NCBI GenBank assembly: GCA_965215165.1
Contig: CBDCCX010000006.1
Span: 2,604,001-2,668,000, forward strand
DNA length: 64,000 bases
Source of the DNA: JANQRZ01 sp965215165
Lineage (GTDB): Bacteria; Bacteroidota; Rhodothermia; Rhodothermales; JANQRZ01
Direction: 5' to 3'
In this document: in pieces, positions 52,800-61,210 of the stretch
Layout of the letters: the number at the start of each line of letters is the position of its first letter
Numbering within the stretch: the first letter of the stretch is position 1
Translations under genes and position numbers: made by a program
Notes under the pieces: generated by a model
The model's input: the letters and a program-made list of their open reading frames with translations, nothing else
Database searches by the model: none
Told to the model about the DNA's origin: nothing

Positions 52800-54851
52800 T
52801 TAGGCCCGCACCGCCCGGCTCCGAGAGGGCGAGGCCGCTGGCTTGTGGGCGGGCGTCGCCTTCATCCCCTGCGCCGTGTAGTGCGCGATGGCCTGGACCG
52901 AGAGCATCGGGTTGACGCCGCTGGATTCGGGGAAGCAGCTCGCGTCGGCGACGTAGAGGCCCTGCACGCCGCGCACCGACCCGTCGGGCGCGACGGGGTG
53001 GCGCTTCGGGTCGCCGCCCATGCGGCAGGTGCCCATCTGGTGGGCCGAGAAGAGCGGGAAGCGGTTGGCCTTCCAGCCCCACTCCGGCACCGCCGCGAGG
53101 AGCTTCTCGAGCTCGACTTCGCCGTGGACGCGCTGGTAGGTCGGCGCGGTGTTGTGGGGAAAGTAGACCTCCTCGGCCCCGGCGGCGAGGTGGATGCGGC
53201 ACGCCTCGGCGATGCCGCGCAGCATGTGCTCGCGGTCGTAGCGGCTGAGGCTGTAGCGGAGGGCGGGCTGGCCCCGCCTGTCGGTCTCGACGCGGCCGGC
53301 GTCGCGGTCGCGCGTCAGCACGATGAACGAGCCGACGTGCTCGGCGTGCTGCATGGTCGCCTTGTGCTGCGCGCCCGAGCGCCACGGCAGCGCCAGGGCG
53401 AGGATGCCCGCGTGCGTCGGCGGCGTCTCGAGCTTCGGGCCGTAGAGGCCGTCGAGCGCCGCGAACTCGTTCGAGACCGCGCTCATCATCGGGCCGAACC
53501 ACGGGGCCATCGGCTCCGGGTAGCGCGCCGCCACCGCGACGGTCGGGTGCAGGAAGAGGTGCCGCCCGACGTGCGGGTGCTCGACCCCGCTCCGCTCGAG
53601 CAGCGCCGGTGTGTGGATCGCCCCGGCCGCGACGACGACCCGCTCGGCTCGGACCGTCACGCGGCAGCGGCGGCCGTCCGGCGTCTGGAAAAAGCCGACC
53701 ACGCCCGTCGCCCGGCCGTTCTCGGTCGTCACGCGCTCGACCGTCGTGTCGGCGAGCAGGCGCGCGCCGGCGCGGGCGGCGCGGCGGAGGTAGGTCTCGG
53801 TCATCCCCTGCTTGAGGCCGTCGCGGTCGCCGTAGGGGCTGAACCCGACGCGGTTCCACTCGGCCTCGGTCTCGGCGGGCCGTTGGTTGCGCGGGATATC
53901 GGCGACGTGGTAGCCGAGCGCTTGGCAGCCGCGCACCAGGGCCGCGTTCTGCGGGTTGTGCCGCGCGCCTTTGTGGACGAGCATCGCCTGCTCTAGAGCC
54001 TCAAAGCCGCGCGCGAAGGCTAGGCTGCGGAAGTGCGGCGCGTCGTGCTGCTCCGCCCACTGCCGGAGGATATAGTCCGGCGTGCGGAAGGCCCCGGCCC
54101 AGTTGACCGTTGTGCCGCCGCCAAGGCAGCTCCCGGCCAGGACGCTCACCGAGCCGCTCTTGGTCGTCAGCGCGCCCTTCTGCTCGTAGAGGCGGTCCAT
54201 CATCTCGACCTCGCGCCCGGAGAAGTCGCCCCGGTCGAGGTAGGGTCCCTTCTCGATCACAATCACGTCCTCCCCCGCTTCGGCCAGCTCGCCCGCCACC
54301 ACGCTGCCCCCCGCCCCGCTCCCGACCACGACGGTCTGGCAGCGCAGCGTCACGTCCGCCTCCGGCGTCAGCAGGTCGAGCGTCGGCGCGGTCTCTGGCG
54401 ACCCGGTCTCCGGCGGCGCGGCGAGCGGGCCGGGGTACCCGATGGCGGGCCAGTTCGGGTTCGGCGCGTCGCCGGGCATGACGCCGTAGAACAGGAGCGT
54501 CGTCGCCCCTTTGAGGCTGGCGAAGCCCTTGCGAAGCTGCGGCACCGGCGAGAGTGACCACCGCTGCAACAGGGTCTCGCGCTGCTCCGGCGAGAGCGCC
54601 GTGATCGGCTTCATCGGCCCGAGCCACGTCGCCCCGAGCGCGCGCGAGCCGAGCAGATCGAGGAGCCGGCCGAACTCTTTTTGCTGCGCCGCGGGGAGCG
54701 ACGCGATCAGCTCGGCGAAGAGGGTCGGCACGTCGAGGTCCGAGGCGCTGCGGGCCCAGAAGCCGCCCTCGTCGTGCTCGCGGCGGATCGACGGGACGAG
54801 GGCGTCGCAGGCCGCGCGGAGGGCGTCGAGCTGAGGGGCAGAAAACGTCAT
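52800..54851 (-). CDS. GMC-family oxidoreductase with fused N-terminal helper domain
   Basis: 683 residues. An N-terminal helical domain (about 1-150) resembles the gluconate-2-dehydrogenase subunit-3 type; the FAD domain begins TVVVGSGAGGSVVAGELAEA (about 173) and has CLGGGTTVNWAGAFRTP, and the C-terminal active site HQMGTCRMGGDPKRHPV and VNPMLSVQAIAHYTAQGMK. The pattern is like the long-chain alcohol oxidase/dehydrogenase group. No signal peptide is evident. The ATG at 54851 rather than 54872 is chosen, because a -7-like motif sits between them. Confidence 0.9.
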   Translation of the reverse strand: MTFSAPQLDALRAACDALVPSIRREHDEGGFWARSASDLDVPTLFAELIASLPAAQQKEFGRLLDLLGSRALGATWLGPMKPITALSPEQRETLLQRWSLSPVPQLRKGFASLKGATTLLFYGVMPGDAPNPNWPAIGYPGPLAAPPETGSPETAPTLDLLTPEADVTLRCQTVVVGSGAGGSVVAGELAEAGEDVIVIEKGPYLDRGDFSGREVEMMDRLYEQKGALTTKSGSVSVLAGSCLGGGTTVNWAGAFRTPDYILRQWAEQHDAPHFRSLAFARGFEALEQAMLVHKGARHNPQNAALVRGCQALGYHVADIPRNQRPAETEAEWNRVGFSPYGDRDGLKQGMTETYLRRAARAGARLLADTTVERVTTENGRATGVVGFFQTPDGRRCRVTVRAERVVVAAGAIHTPALLERSGVEHPHVGRHLFLHPTVAVAARYPEPMAPWFGPMMSAVSNEFAALDGLYGPKLETPPTHAGILALALPWRSGAQHKATMQHAEHVGSFIVLTRDRDAGRVETDRRGQPALRYSLSRYDREHMLRGIAEACRIHLAAGAEEVYFPHNTAPTYQRVHGEVELEKLLAAVPEWGWKANRFPLFSAHQMGTCRMGGDPKRHPVAPDGSVRGVQGLYVADASCFPESSGVNPMLSVQAIAHYTAQGMKATPAHKPAASPSRSRAVRA

Positions 54852-54856
54852 AGGAC

Positions 54857-54864
54857 CAAAGTCA
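54857..54864 (-). promoter_or_regulatory. -7-like element TGACTTTG for the GMC oxidoreductase gene
   Basis: Read on the minus strand, TGACTTTG matches TAnnTTTG at five of six fixed positions and ends 5 nt before the ATG at 54851, suggesting a leaderless transcript as for pyrR. Two GTTAA blocks lie just upstream (around 54873-54884). Confidence 0.35.
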
Positions 54865-54923
54865 GGCAGCATTAACAGCGTTAACCGGGCGACAGTATAC
54901 GATATCGGCTTCCGAAGCCTAGT

Positions 54924-55619
54924 TCAGAAGAGGCGCACGAAATAGAGGCTCACCACCGGCGTCCCGAAGAACCGCTGCGCCGGGCTCTCGACCTCGGGGC
55001 GCGGCTCGAGCAGGTCCACATCCTCGAAGAAGTAGGCCGCCGTGTAGCCGATCCGAATCCCCTGCGCGGTCCGGCGGCCCTCGCCGAAGTACGCCCCGAC
55101 GGCCAGCGTCCCGCCGACCCCGAGCCGGACGCTGCCCTCGTCGAGCCCGCTGAAGAGGCCGAGCTTCGCCTCGTCGGTCTCGCGGAGGCCGTTGCCGTTC
55201 TCGTCCTCGAAGTACGGCCACTGGTAGCCGAGGGCCGGCCCGCCGAGGACCTGCACGAACGGCCGGAAGCTGTCCTCGATGGCCGCTCGGAAGAGCCGCT
55301 GCTCGGCCCCGACGTAGAGCGGGGCCAGCAGCACGTAGCTCCGCTTGAACGGCACCACGGTGTCGCCGAAGAACCCGACGAAGAACTCCTGCTCGCGCTC
55401 GTCCTTGCCGGCCCCCACCGACAGCTCGACCACCAGCGAGGTCGCCTCGCCGACCGCCGTGCGGTAGACCCCGCCCAGCCCGAACCCGTAGTTGGTCAGC
55501 AGCAGCGTCGCGCCCACGCCCGTGCCGTAGCCCGCTGGCTCCGGGTCCGGCGGCTCCGGCAGCGGCTGCGCCTGCGTGGCACCGCAAACGATCAGAAGGA
55601 AGAGGACGAGACGGGGCAT
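54924..55619 (-). CDS. Outer-membrane beta-barrel-like protein, unknown function
   Basis: 231 residues with signal peptide (MPRLVLFLLIVCGATQA). The mature part alternates hydrophobic and aromatic/Gly residues (GATLLLTNYGFGLGGVYRTA, GIRIGYTAAYFFEDVDLL) and ends in aromatic VSLYFVRLF, the form of an 8-12 strand outer-membrane barrel. No named family was recognised. It diverges from the LolC/E-like gene by 132 bp. Confidence 0.75.
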   Translation of the reverse strand: MPRLVLFLLIVCGATQAQPLPEPPDPEPAGYGTGVGATLLLTNYGFGLGGVYRTAVGEATSLVVELSVGAGKDEREQEFFVGFFGDTVVPFKRSYVLLAPLYVGAEQRLFRAAIEDSFRPFVQVLGGPALGYQWPYFEDENGNGLRETDEAKLGLFSGLDEGSVRLGVGGTLAVGAYFGEGRRTAQGIRIGYTAAYFFEDVDLLEPRPEVESPAQRFFGTPVVSLYFVRLF

Positions 55620-55751
55620 CGGGCGTGCAGCGGGGGCGTGCAGCGGGTTGGGCGGGGCCTACCCGACGCCGTGCCATTTTGTTCGAGGCCGGACGCCGCT
55701 CGCTCCCACGGCCGCCGTCGTAGCTTCGACGCCCTCTCGACTCCCGACCTG

Positions 55752-57023
55752 GTGGACTACCGCACCCTCATCGCCCGGCGCTACCTCGCCACCTCGCGCC
55801 GCGTCACGCTCGTCTCGGTCATCAGCAGCCTCTCCGTGGCGGGCGTCGGCCTCGGCGTGGCGGCCCTGATCGTGGTGCTCTCGGTGATGAACGGGTTCTA
55901 CGACATCGTCCGCGACCTCCTCGTGTCCTTCGACCCCCACGTCCGCATCGAGTCCGTCGAGGGGCGGTCGCTGGCGGCGGCCGACTCGCTGCTCGGCCTG
56001 GCCCGTTCGCTCGAGCACGTCGAGTCGGCGACGGCCTACGTTGAGGGCAAAGCGCTGCTGACCTACGCCGGCGCGCCGGACGAGACGCAGGTTGTGGTCG
56101 TGCGGGGGGTCGAGGCCGGGGCGTTCGGCGACAGCCTCGCGGCTGGCAGTCCGGTCGGGCGCGCGATGGCGGGGACGTTCGACCTCGCGCGGCGCGGTGA
56201 CGAGGCGGGCATCGTGCTCGGGGCCGGTCTCGGGTTGCGGCTCGGGCTGTACTCCGGCATCTCGGCCGGCAGCGGGAGCCGCGTCGCCCTGCTCTCCGCG
56301 CCCGGCATCGAGCGGCTCCTGACGCAGCCGTTCGGGCTGCCGCCGCGCCAGCCGTTCACGGTGCGCGGGCTGTACGAGGCCGAGCCGGTCTACGACGCCA
56401 GCCACGTCTTCGTTGAGCTGTCCGAGGCGCAGCGCCTGTTCCGCCTCCCCGGCCAGGTCACCGGCATCGAGCTGCGCCTGGACGACCTCGAGCGGGCCGA
56501 CGACGTCCAGGCCGCGCTCCAAGCGACGCTCGACCCGGCGACGGTCCGGGTGCAGACGTGGTACGACCTCCAGCGCTCGCTCTACGACGTGATGCGGCTC
56601 GAGAAGTGGGGCGCGTCGGTCGTGCTGGCCCTCATCATCGTGGTGGCGGCGTTCAACATCGTCGGGAGCCTGACGATGATCGTGATCGAGAAGCGGCGTG
56701 ACCTCGGGGCGCTCCAGGCGATGGGCGCGTCCCGCCGAGACATCCGGCGGATCTTCATGCTCGAGGGCCTGCTCGTCGGGGCCGTCGGCAGCGGGCTGGG
56801 CTTGGTGCTCGGCCTCGGGCTCGCGCTCGCGCAGCAGCACTTCGGCCTCGTCCCCCTCGCCCAAGCCGAGGCATTCATCATCGACGCCTACCCGGTGGCG
56901 ATCCGCGCCGGGGACGTGGTGGCGATCGTCGGGGTGGCCGTCGGCCTGTGCGCGGCGGCGGCGCTCTACCCGGCGGCGCGGGCAGCGGCCGTGGAGCCGG
57001 CCCAAGCCGTGCGCGGCGGCTAG
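55752..57023 (+). CDS. LolC/E-type lipoprotein-releasing ABC transporter permease
   Basis: 423 residues from a GTG at 55752 (reads VDYRTLIARRYLATSRRVTL, the family start). One helix near the N-terminus (VISSLSVAGVGLGVAALIVV), a large periplasmic domain (about 60-270), then three helices (GASVVLALIIVVAAFNIVGS onward) of the FtsX domain. LolCE extracts lipoproteins from the inner membrane. In this phylum one permease may form a homodimer with LolD; lolD is not adjacent here. Confidence 0.88.
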   Translation: MDYRTLIARRYLATSRRVTLVSVISSLSVAGVGLGVAALIVVLSVMNGFYDIVRDLLVSFDPHVRIESVEGRSLAAADSLLGLARSLEHVESATAYVEGKALLTYAGAPDETQVVVVRGVEAGAFGDSLAAGSPVGRAMAGTFDLARRGDEAGIVLGAGLGLRLGLYSGISAGSGSRVALLSAPGIERLLTQPFGLPPRQPFTVRGLYEAEPVYDASHVFVELSEAQRLFRLPGQVTGIELRLDDLERADDVQAALQATLDPATVRVQTWYDLQRSLYDVMRLEKWGASVVLALIIVVAAFNIVGSLTMIVIEKRRDLGALQAMGASRRDIRRIFMLEGLLVGAVGSGLGLVLGLGLALAQQHFGLVPLAQAEAFIIDAYPVAIRAGDVVAIVGVAVGLCAAAALYPAARAAAVEPAQAVRGG

Positions 57024-57163
57024 CCTCAGTCCGCTTGCCTGAGGACGGCAATGGTGTTACAATCTAGGCGTCTAAAGAGGAGTGCGTTCAGCCTCTCCTC
57101 CCCTGTGCGATACCTCGGCACAGTCCCTCCGCCCGATCCGATCTCCTAGCCCACCCCGTTTCC

Positions 57164-58129
57164 ATGCTGCAACTCACGCGCGCCTTCCCCGCCTTCGCCC
57201 TCGCGGCCGTCCTCCTCGTCGCCGGATGCAACGTGTTCGAGGGAGCCTTCGAGGAGGGGAACGGCGACATCGACACCAAGGTCGAAGACGCTCGCCTCGC
57301 CCGCACGAACGGCGACTTCGAGGCCGCCGAGCGGATCCTCCGCGACGCCTACGCCGAGGACCCGGACAACGTCGTCGTCCGCCTCGAGCTAGCCAGCACG
57401 CTGATCCAGCGCGAGGAGCGGCGCGAGGGCGGCATCAACTCGCTCGACGCCATCGGCCAGGTGGCGACGTTCATCACCGAGACCCTCGACAGCGGCGGCG
57501 GTGCGCGACCCGGCTCGGCGAAGGCCGAGTCCTGCTCCTACGGCGACGCCGAGGTGACGCGCGAGGTCTTCGACCCGACCGCCTTCGACGCCTACGCTTC
57601 GATTGAGGGCTCGCTCCCCGTCTTCCGCGAAGTGCGCGACCTGCTCTCCGGCGGCGACGGCGCGATCCTGCCCCAGCGCCTGCTGGACCTCAGCCCCTGC
57701 GAGATCGTCGTCGTCGACGCCGACGGCACCGCGAGCCTGGCCTATGACCGGGACCGCGTGCTGGAGGACGTCTACGCCTCCTTCGAGGGCAACGAGACCT
57801 TCGTCCGCACGGCGCTTCAGCTCAACGCCGTCGTCCTGATGCTCGACTCCTACACCGGCATCTTCGAGGAGACCGACGACCTCGACGTGGACTGGTACCT
57901 CGTCGGACCCGAGAGCGACCAGGAGCTCGCCTTCTGCGCCCCCGACGCCCTCAGCCTCGACCGCGTCTACGACCGCGTCGGCGAGCGCGTGAGCGATGTC
58001 GGCCGGGCGCTCTTCTCCATCGACCTGCTCGTCCACGACTCGGGGCTTGCGGACCTGGAGCCGCTGCGCGACGACGCGCTCGACGTGTACGTCTCCTTCG
58101 AGGAAGACGTGAGCCAGTTCTGCGACTGA
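57164..58129 (+). CDS. Lipoprotein of unknown function with short TPR-like start
   Basis: 321 residues. Lipobox VAGC (Cys22) after MLQLTRAFPAFALAAVLLV. A TPR-like pair (LARTNGDFEAAERILRDAYA EDPDN) leads into an acidic helical domain with three Cys residues. The next gene encodes an outer-membrane protein of the FadL/PorV-like group, 67 bp downstream, so the two may work together. No family was recognised. Confidence 0.75.
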   Translation: MLQLTRAFPAFALAAVLLVAGCNVFEGAFEEGNGDIDTKVEDARLARTNGDFEAAERILRDAYAEDPDNVVVRLELASTLIQREERREGGINSLDAIGQVATFITETLDSGGGARPGSAKAESCSYGDAEVTREVFDPTAFDAYASIEGSLPVFREVRDLLSGGDGAILPQRLLDLSPCEIVVVDADGTASLAYDRDRVLEDVYASFEGNETFVRTALQLNAVVLMLDSYTGIFEETDDLDVDWYLVGPESDQELAFCAPDALSLDRVYDRVGERVSDVGRALFSIDLLVHDSGLADLEPLRDDALDVYVSFEEDVSQFCD

Positions 58130-58196
58130 CCCTTTCGCCCTCCTCCTGCCGTCTTCCCGGTTGACTGGCCCGCTCCGCCCACCCCCCGCTCTCGCT

Positions 58197-59444
58197 ATGT
58201 CGAACTCGATGCTTCGCCCCGCTCTTCTCGCCCTCGCCGTGCTGCTCTGCCTTCCTGCCCAAGCGCAGCGCTACGAGCAGTACGCCCGCGCCACGGTCGC
58301 CTCCTCCCAGGTGCTCGGGATGGGCGGGGCCGGCGTCGCCTACGCCGGGCCGGAGACGGCCTTCTTCTACAACCCGGCGCACTTCGCCCGCCTCGGCACC
58401 GTCGGGCCGCGCATCCAAATTCTCGGCGCGCAGGGCTCGCTCAACAGCAAGTTCTTCGGCGACCTCGACTTCGTCCGCGACCGCGTGGTGCCGGAGCTGG
58501 AAGACGGCATCGGCGACGGCCCCAACGGCCTGCCCACGTCCGAGGAGTTCGACTTCTTCGAGGAGGCGCTCGACCAGGGCCGCCGCCCGACCGTTGGCCG
58601 CGCCGCCCTGCTGCTGCCGTCGGTGATGATGAACATCGGCCCCTACGGCTTCGGCGCAGGCATCTTCGGGCGCAGCACGACGCGCTACCGCTTCGAGAAC
58701 ACCGGCGGCGGCATCCCGCTGCTCGACCTCTTCAGCCAGAACGACGCGATGGTGCTGCTCTCGGGAGCCGCCCAGATCCCGACGACCAATCTCTCGGCCG
58801 GCTTGACCGGCAAGTACGTCCGGCGCTACATCGGCTACAAGAACGAGGACCTCCTCGCCATCAACCCGGACGGCGAGCAGCTCTACGTCATCAACGGCCA
58901 GACGGTCTCGTTCGACCTCGGCCTCCAGTACACCGACGCGGTCGCGACGCTCCCTGGCTCGCTCGACTTCGGCCTCGCCGTCTACGACCTGGTCGGTGGC
59001 GGCTTCGAGTACGAGCACTTCGACTCGGTCGCCCTCACGGGCGAGGGCACCGACGACGAGCGCGAGATCGCCGACATCCTGAACGACTTCACGGACCGCG
59101 ACGGCTCCCCGTCGTTCCGCCTCGGGGCATCTTACCGGCAGACGGGTATCCCGTCGCTCCCAGCCCTCGGCGAGCTAGGCGTGGCGCTCGACTACCTGAG
59201 CACCTCCACCTCCGAGTCCGATCAGCCGTTCCTCTCGAAGTTCCGGCTCGGCGGTCAGGCGATGGTGCTGAACCTGCTGGCCGTGCGGGCGGGCATCAGC
59301 CAGGGCTACCCGACGGTCGGGGCGGGCGTGCACACGCGCTTCTTCCGGCTCGACTATGCGTTCTACGGCGTCGAGGACGGCCGCCTGCCCGGACAGCTCG
59401 AGCGCTACAACCACCTCATCCGGATGCAGTTCGGGCTGTTCTAA
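58197..59444 (+). CDS. Outer-membrane protein, FadL/PorV/TraF-like barrel
   Basis: 415 residues with signal peptide (LLALAVLLCLPAQAQ). The mature start SSQVLGMGGAGVAYAGPETAFFYNPA is the pattern shared by PorV, FadL and TraF-like outer-membrane proteins. The barrel ends in a Phe (RMQFGLF). A TTG-started extension to 58161 is less likely than the ATG at 58197. Substrate unknown; it may bind hydrophobic molecules or serve the T9SS. Confidence 0.78.
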   Translation: MSNSMLRPALLALAVLLCLPAQAQRYEQYARATVASSQVLGMGGAGVAYAGPETAFFYNPAHFARLGTVGPRIQILGAQGSLNSKFFGDLDFVRDRVVPELEDGIGDGPNGLPTSEEFDFFEEALDQGRRPTVGRAALLLPSVMMNIGPYGFGAGIFGRSTTRYRFENTGGGIPLLDLFSQNDAMVLLSGAAQIPTTNLSAGLTGKYVRRYIGYKNEDLLAINPDGEQLYVINGQTVSFDLGLQYTDAVATLPGSLDFGLAVYDLVGGGFEYEHFDSVALTGEGTDDEREIADILNDFTDRDGSPSFRLGASYRQTGIPSLPALGELGVALDYLSTSTSESDQPFLSKFRLGGQAMVLNLLAVRAGISQGYPTVGAGVHTRFFRLDYAFYGVEDGRLPGQLERYNHLIRMQFGLF

Positions 59445-59592
59445 ACGGGACAGTTGAAACGTAGAACTCTTCGTCCTTAACCCGAAATCCGCACGGACTA
59501 GGGGTTTTTGATGGGTCCGGGGGTTGCACGCGGCCGGGCGACGGGGCTACCTTCCTCTTCTGCACTGGCCCAACTATCCCGGCTCGACTCCA

Positions 59593-59829
59593 ATGGCGCG
59601 CAAAGACCAACTCACCGGCAAAGGCCCGATGTCGGGCAACCACGTATCGCACGCGCACAACAAGGTGCGGCGGCGGTTCAACGTGAACCTCCAGAAGAAG
59701 CGCTTCTTCATCCCCGAGGAGGATCGTTGGGTGACGCTCCGCGTCTCGACGCAGACGCTCAAGACGATCAACAAGAACGGCATCTCGGCCGTGCTCAAGG
59801 AAGCCCGCGCCCAGGGCGTCCGCATCTGA
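59593..59829 (+). CDS. rpmB: 50S ribosomal protein L28
   Basis: 78 residues: LTGKGPMSGNHVSHAHNKVR near the start, RRRFNVNLQKKRFFIPEEDR and VTLRVSTQTLKTINKNGI. Standard length. First of the conserved rpmB-rpmG-DUF4295 trio. Confidence 0.98.
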   Translation: MARKDQLTGKGPMSGNHVSHAHNKVRRRFNVNLQKKRFFIPEEDRWVTLRVSTQTLKTINKNGISAVLKEARAQGVRI

Positions 59830-59851
59830 CCACCGCTATCCGACTCCCGCC

Positions 59852-60022
59852 ATGGCTAAGGGCAAAGACGTCCGTCACCAGCTGATTCTCGAGTGCACCG
59901 AAGCGCCGGGGACCTCGCGCTACTCCACGACCAAGAACCGTCGTAACACGACCGAGCGGCTGGAGCTGAAGAAGTACAACCCCGTCCTCCGCAAGCACAC
60001 GATCCACCGCGAGATCAAGTAG
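59852..60022 (+). CDS. rpmG: 50S ribosomal protein L33
   Basis: 56 residues: VRHQLILECTEAPGTSRYST TKN, then RLELKKYNPVLRKHTIHREI K. Zinc-free type (only one Cys). The start is at 59852, 22 bp after rpmB. Too short for an ORF cut-off of 60 codons. Confidence 0.97.
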   Translation: MAKGKDVRHQLILECTEAPGTSRYSTTKNRRNTTERLELKKYNPVLRKHTIHREIK

Positions 60023-60069
60023 TCGCAGGTCTCTCCCTCCGCTTTCCTCCACCCTATCCCCCTCCCGTC

Positions 60070-60243
60070 ATGGCGAAGAAAGTCTCCAAGAACCAGCGCA
60101 CCAACCGTGGTGCCGACGCCAACCAGCGCAGCATGGCGAAGGTGATCATGGCCTCGAAGAAGCAGAACGGACACTACGAGTTCCGCCAGAAGATGGTCGA
60201 AGCCTCGCAGGTCCAGGACGAGCTCAAGGCCGCCCGCAGCTAG
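60070..60243 (+). CDS. DUF4295 small basic protein, ribosome-associated in Bacteroidota
   Basis: 57 residues (MAKKVSKNQRTNRGADANQR start, KVIMASKKQNGHYEFRQKM). It sits after rpmG, the usual place of this phylum-restricted family. From memory, DUF4295 corresponds to a Bacteroidota-specific 50S protein described as bL38; I could not verify that here. A strong terminator follows. Confidence 0.88.
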   Translation: MAKKVSKNQRTNRGADANQRSMAKVIMASKKQNGHYEFRQKMVEASQVQDELKAARS

Positions 60244-60263
60244 CCGTCCGCGCAACCTTTCCG

Positions 60264-60295
60264 GGGACCGCTTCCATCGGAGGCGGTCCCTTTTT
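60264..60295 (+). terminator. Intrinsic terminator of the rpmB-rpmG-DUF4295 cluster
   Basis: GGGACCGC at 60264-60271 and GCGGTCCC at 60283-60290 form a perfect 8-bp stem, followed by TTTTT (60291-60295). Confidence 0.9.
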
Positions 60296-60303
60296 GCTGC
60301 TCC

Positions 60304-60753
60304 TCAGGGCTGCCGCGCCATCGCGACGAGCGTCTCCACCCGACCGGCCGTCGGGAAGAAGACGGCGGCGAAACCGAAGAACGGCAGGGTGAAGAGCAGG
60401 TTGACGATCTCGCCGGTGAGAAAGGCGGTCACCCCTGCAACCAGGGCCGACCCTTCCAAAAAAGCGAGCGAGAGGACCCCCGCCGAGCGGATCGCGCCGA
60501 GGGCTTCGGCGCGGGTGCCCGTCGCCGGGAGCCGCTGCTCCACGAGCCGGCGCTGCACCCAGAAGGCCGCGAGGACGGCGGCGAGGTTGGCGAGGGCGTT
60601 GACGTAGAAAAACACCTCCGACCCGCCGTCGACGGCCCGGCCGTAGCCAACCGCGGTGAGGCCGCCGAGCACGACCGTCATCAGCGCGACCCCGCCCACG
60701 AGGGCACACCAGACGAGTTGGAGCGCGCGGAGGTCGGCGGGGCGAGAGTCCAT
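60304..60753 (-). CDS. Four-helix membrane protein, unknown function
   Basis: 149 residues with about four hydrophobic helices (LQLVWCALVGGVALMTVVLG, FFYVNALANLAAVLAAFWVQ, and two more). No charged motif or family was recognised. Single gene, transcribed toward the DUF4295 terminator, with a tRNA cluster behind it. Confidence 0.75.
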   Translation of the reverse strand: MDSRPADLRALQLVWCALVGGVALMTVVLGGLTAVGYGRAVDGGSEVFFYVNALANLAAVLAAFWVQRRLVEQRLPATGTRAEALGAIRSAGVLSLAFLEGSALVAGVTAFLTGEIVNLLFTLPFFGFAAVFFPTAGRVETLVAMARQP

Positions 60754-60838
60754 GCTCGGAAGATAGCGCCGCCTGCGAAATGTCGGTGAGCCGGGGCACT
60801 GGCCGGAGGGCATGGATATATTGCGGGTCTACTCATCT

Positions 60839-60912
60839 CGGGGCGTAGCTCAGCCCGGTAGAGCGCTGCCTTTGGGAGGCAGAAGTCGTCGGTTCGAATC
60901 CGGCCGCCCCGA
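60839..60912 (+). tRNA. tRNA-Pro (anticodon TGG)
   Basis: Acceptor CGGGGCG (60839-60845) pairs with CGCCCCG (60905-60911), discriminator A. Anticodon arm CTGCC-TTTGGGA-GGCAG gives TGG. T arm GTCGG-TTCGAAT-CCGGC. CCA is not encoded. First of three tRNA genes here. Confidence 0.96.
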
Positions 60913-60926
60913 CCGCACGGCCGCTT

Positions 60927-61000
60927 GGGCCAGTAGCTCAACTGGATAGAGCATCGACCTTCTAAGTCGAGGGTTCCAGGTTCGAGTCCTGGCTGGCCTG
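60927..61000 (+). tRNA. tRNA-Arg (anticodon TCT)
   Basis: Acceptor GGGCCAG (60927-60933) pairs with CTGGCCT (60993-60999) including one G-U, discriminator G. Anticodon arm TCGAC-CTTCTAA-GTCGA gives TCT for AGA/AGG codons. T arm CCAGG-TTCGAGT-CCTGG. Confidence 0.96.
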
Positions 61001-61077
61001 CCCCCGAGCTTCGCCGGCCGCGCGCTGGCGTAGTCGACCAGAACCTCCGGCGGCGTGCTTCGTATCTTGCGCTCTCC

Positions 61078-61148
61078 GGTGACGTGGCCGAGTGGCTAGG
61101 CAGAGGCCTGCAAAGCCTCGTACAGCGGTTCGAATCCGCTCGTCACCT
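61078..61148 (+). tRNA. tRNA-Cys (anticodon GCA)
   Basis: Acceptor GGTGACG (61078-61084) pairs with CGTCACC (61141-61147), discriminator T. Anticodon arm GAGGC-CTGCAAA-GCCTC gives GCA. T arm AGCGG-TTCGAAT-CCGCT. Last of the tRNA cluster. Confidence 0.96.
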
Positions 61149-61156
61149 CCAACAGG

Positions 61157-61189
61157 AAGCCCCACTGCTTGCGATAAGCGGTGGGGCTT
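61157..61189 (+). terminator. Hairpin after the tRNA cluster
   Basis: AAGCCCCACTGCTT (61157-61170) and AAGCGGTGGGGCTT (61176-61189) form a 14-bp stem with one G-U pair and a 5-nt loop. There is no T-run, but the stem is strong. It lies between tRNA-Cys and the convergent phoD-like gene and may serve both. Confidence 0.65.
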
Positions 61190-61210
61190 GCTGTATGTGC
61201 TCGTACAGGC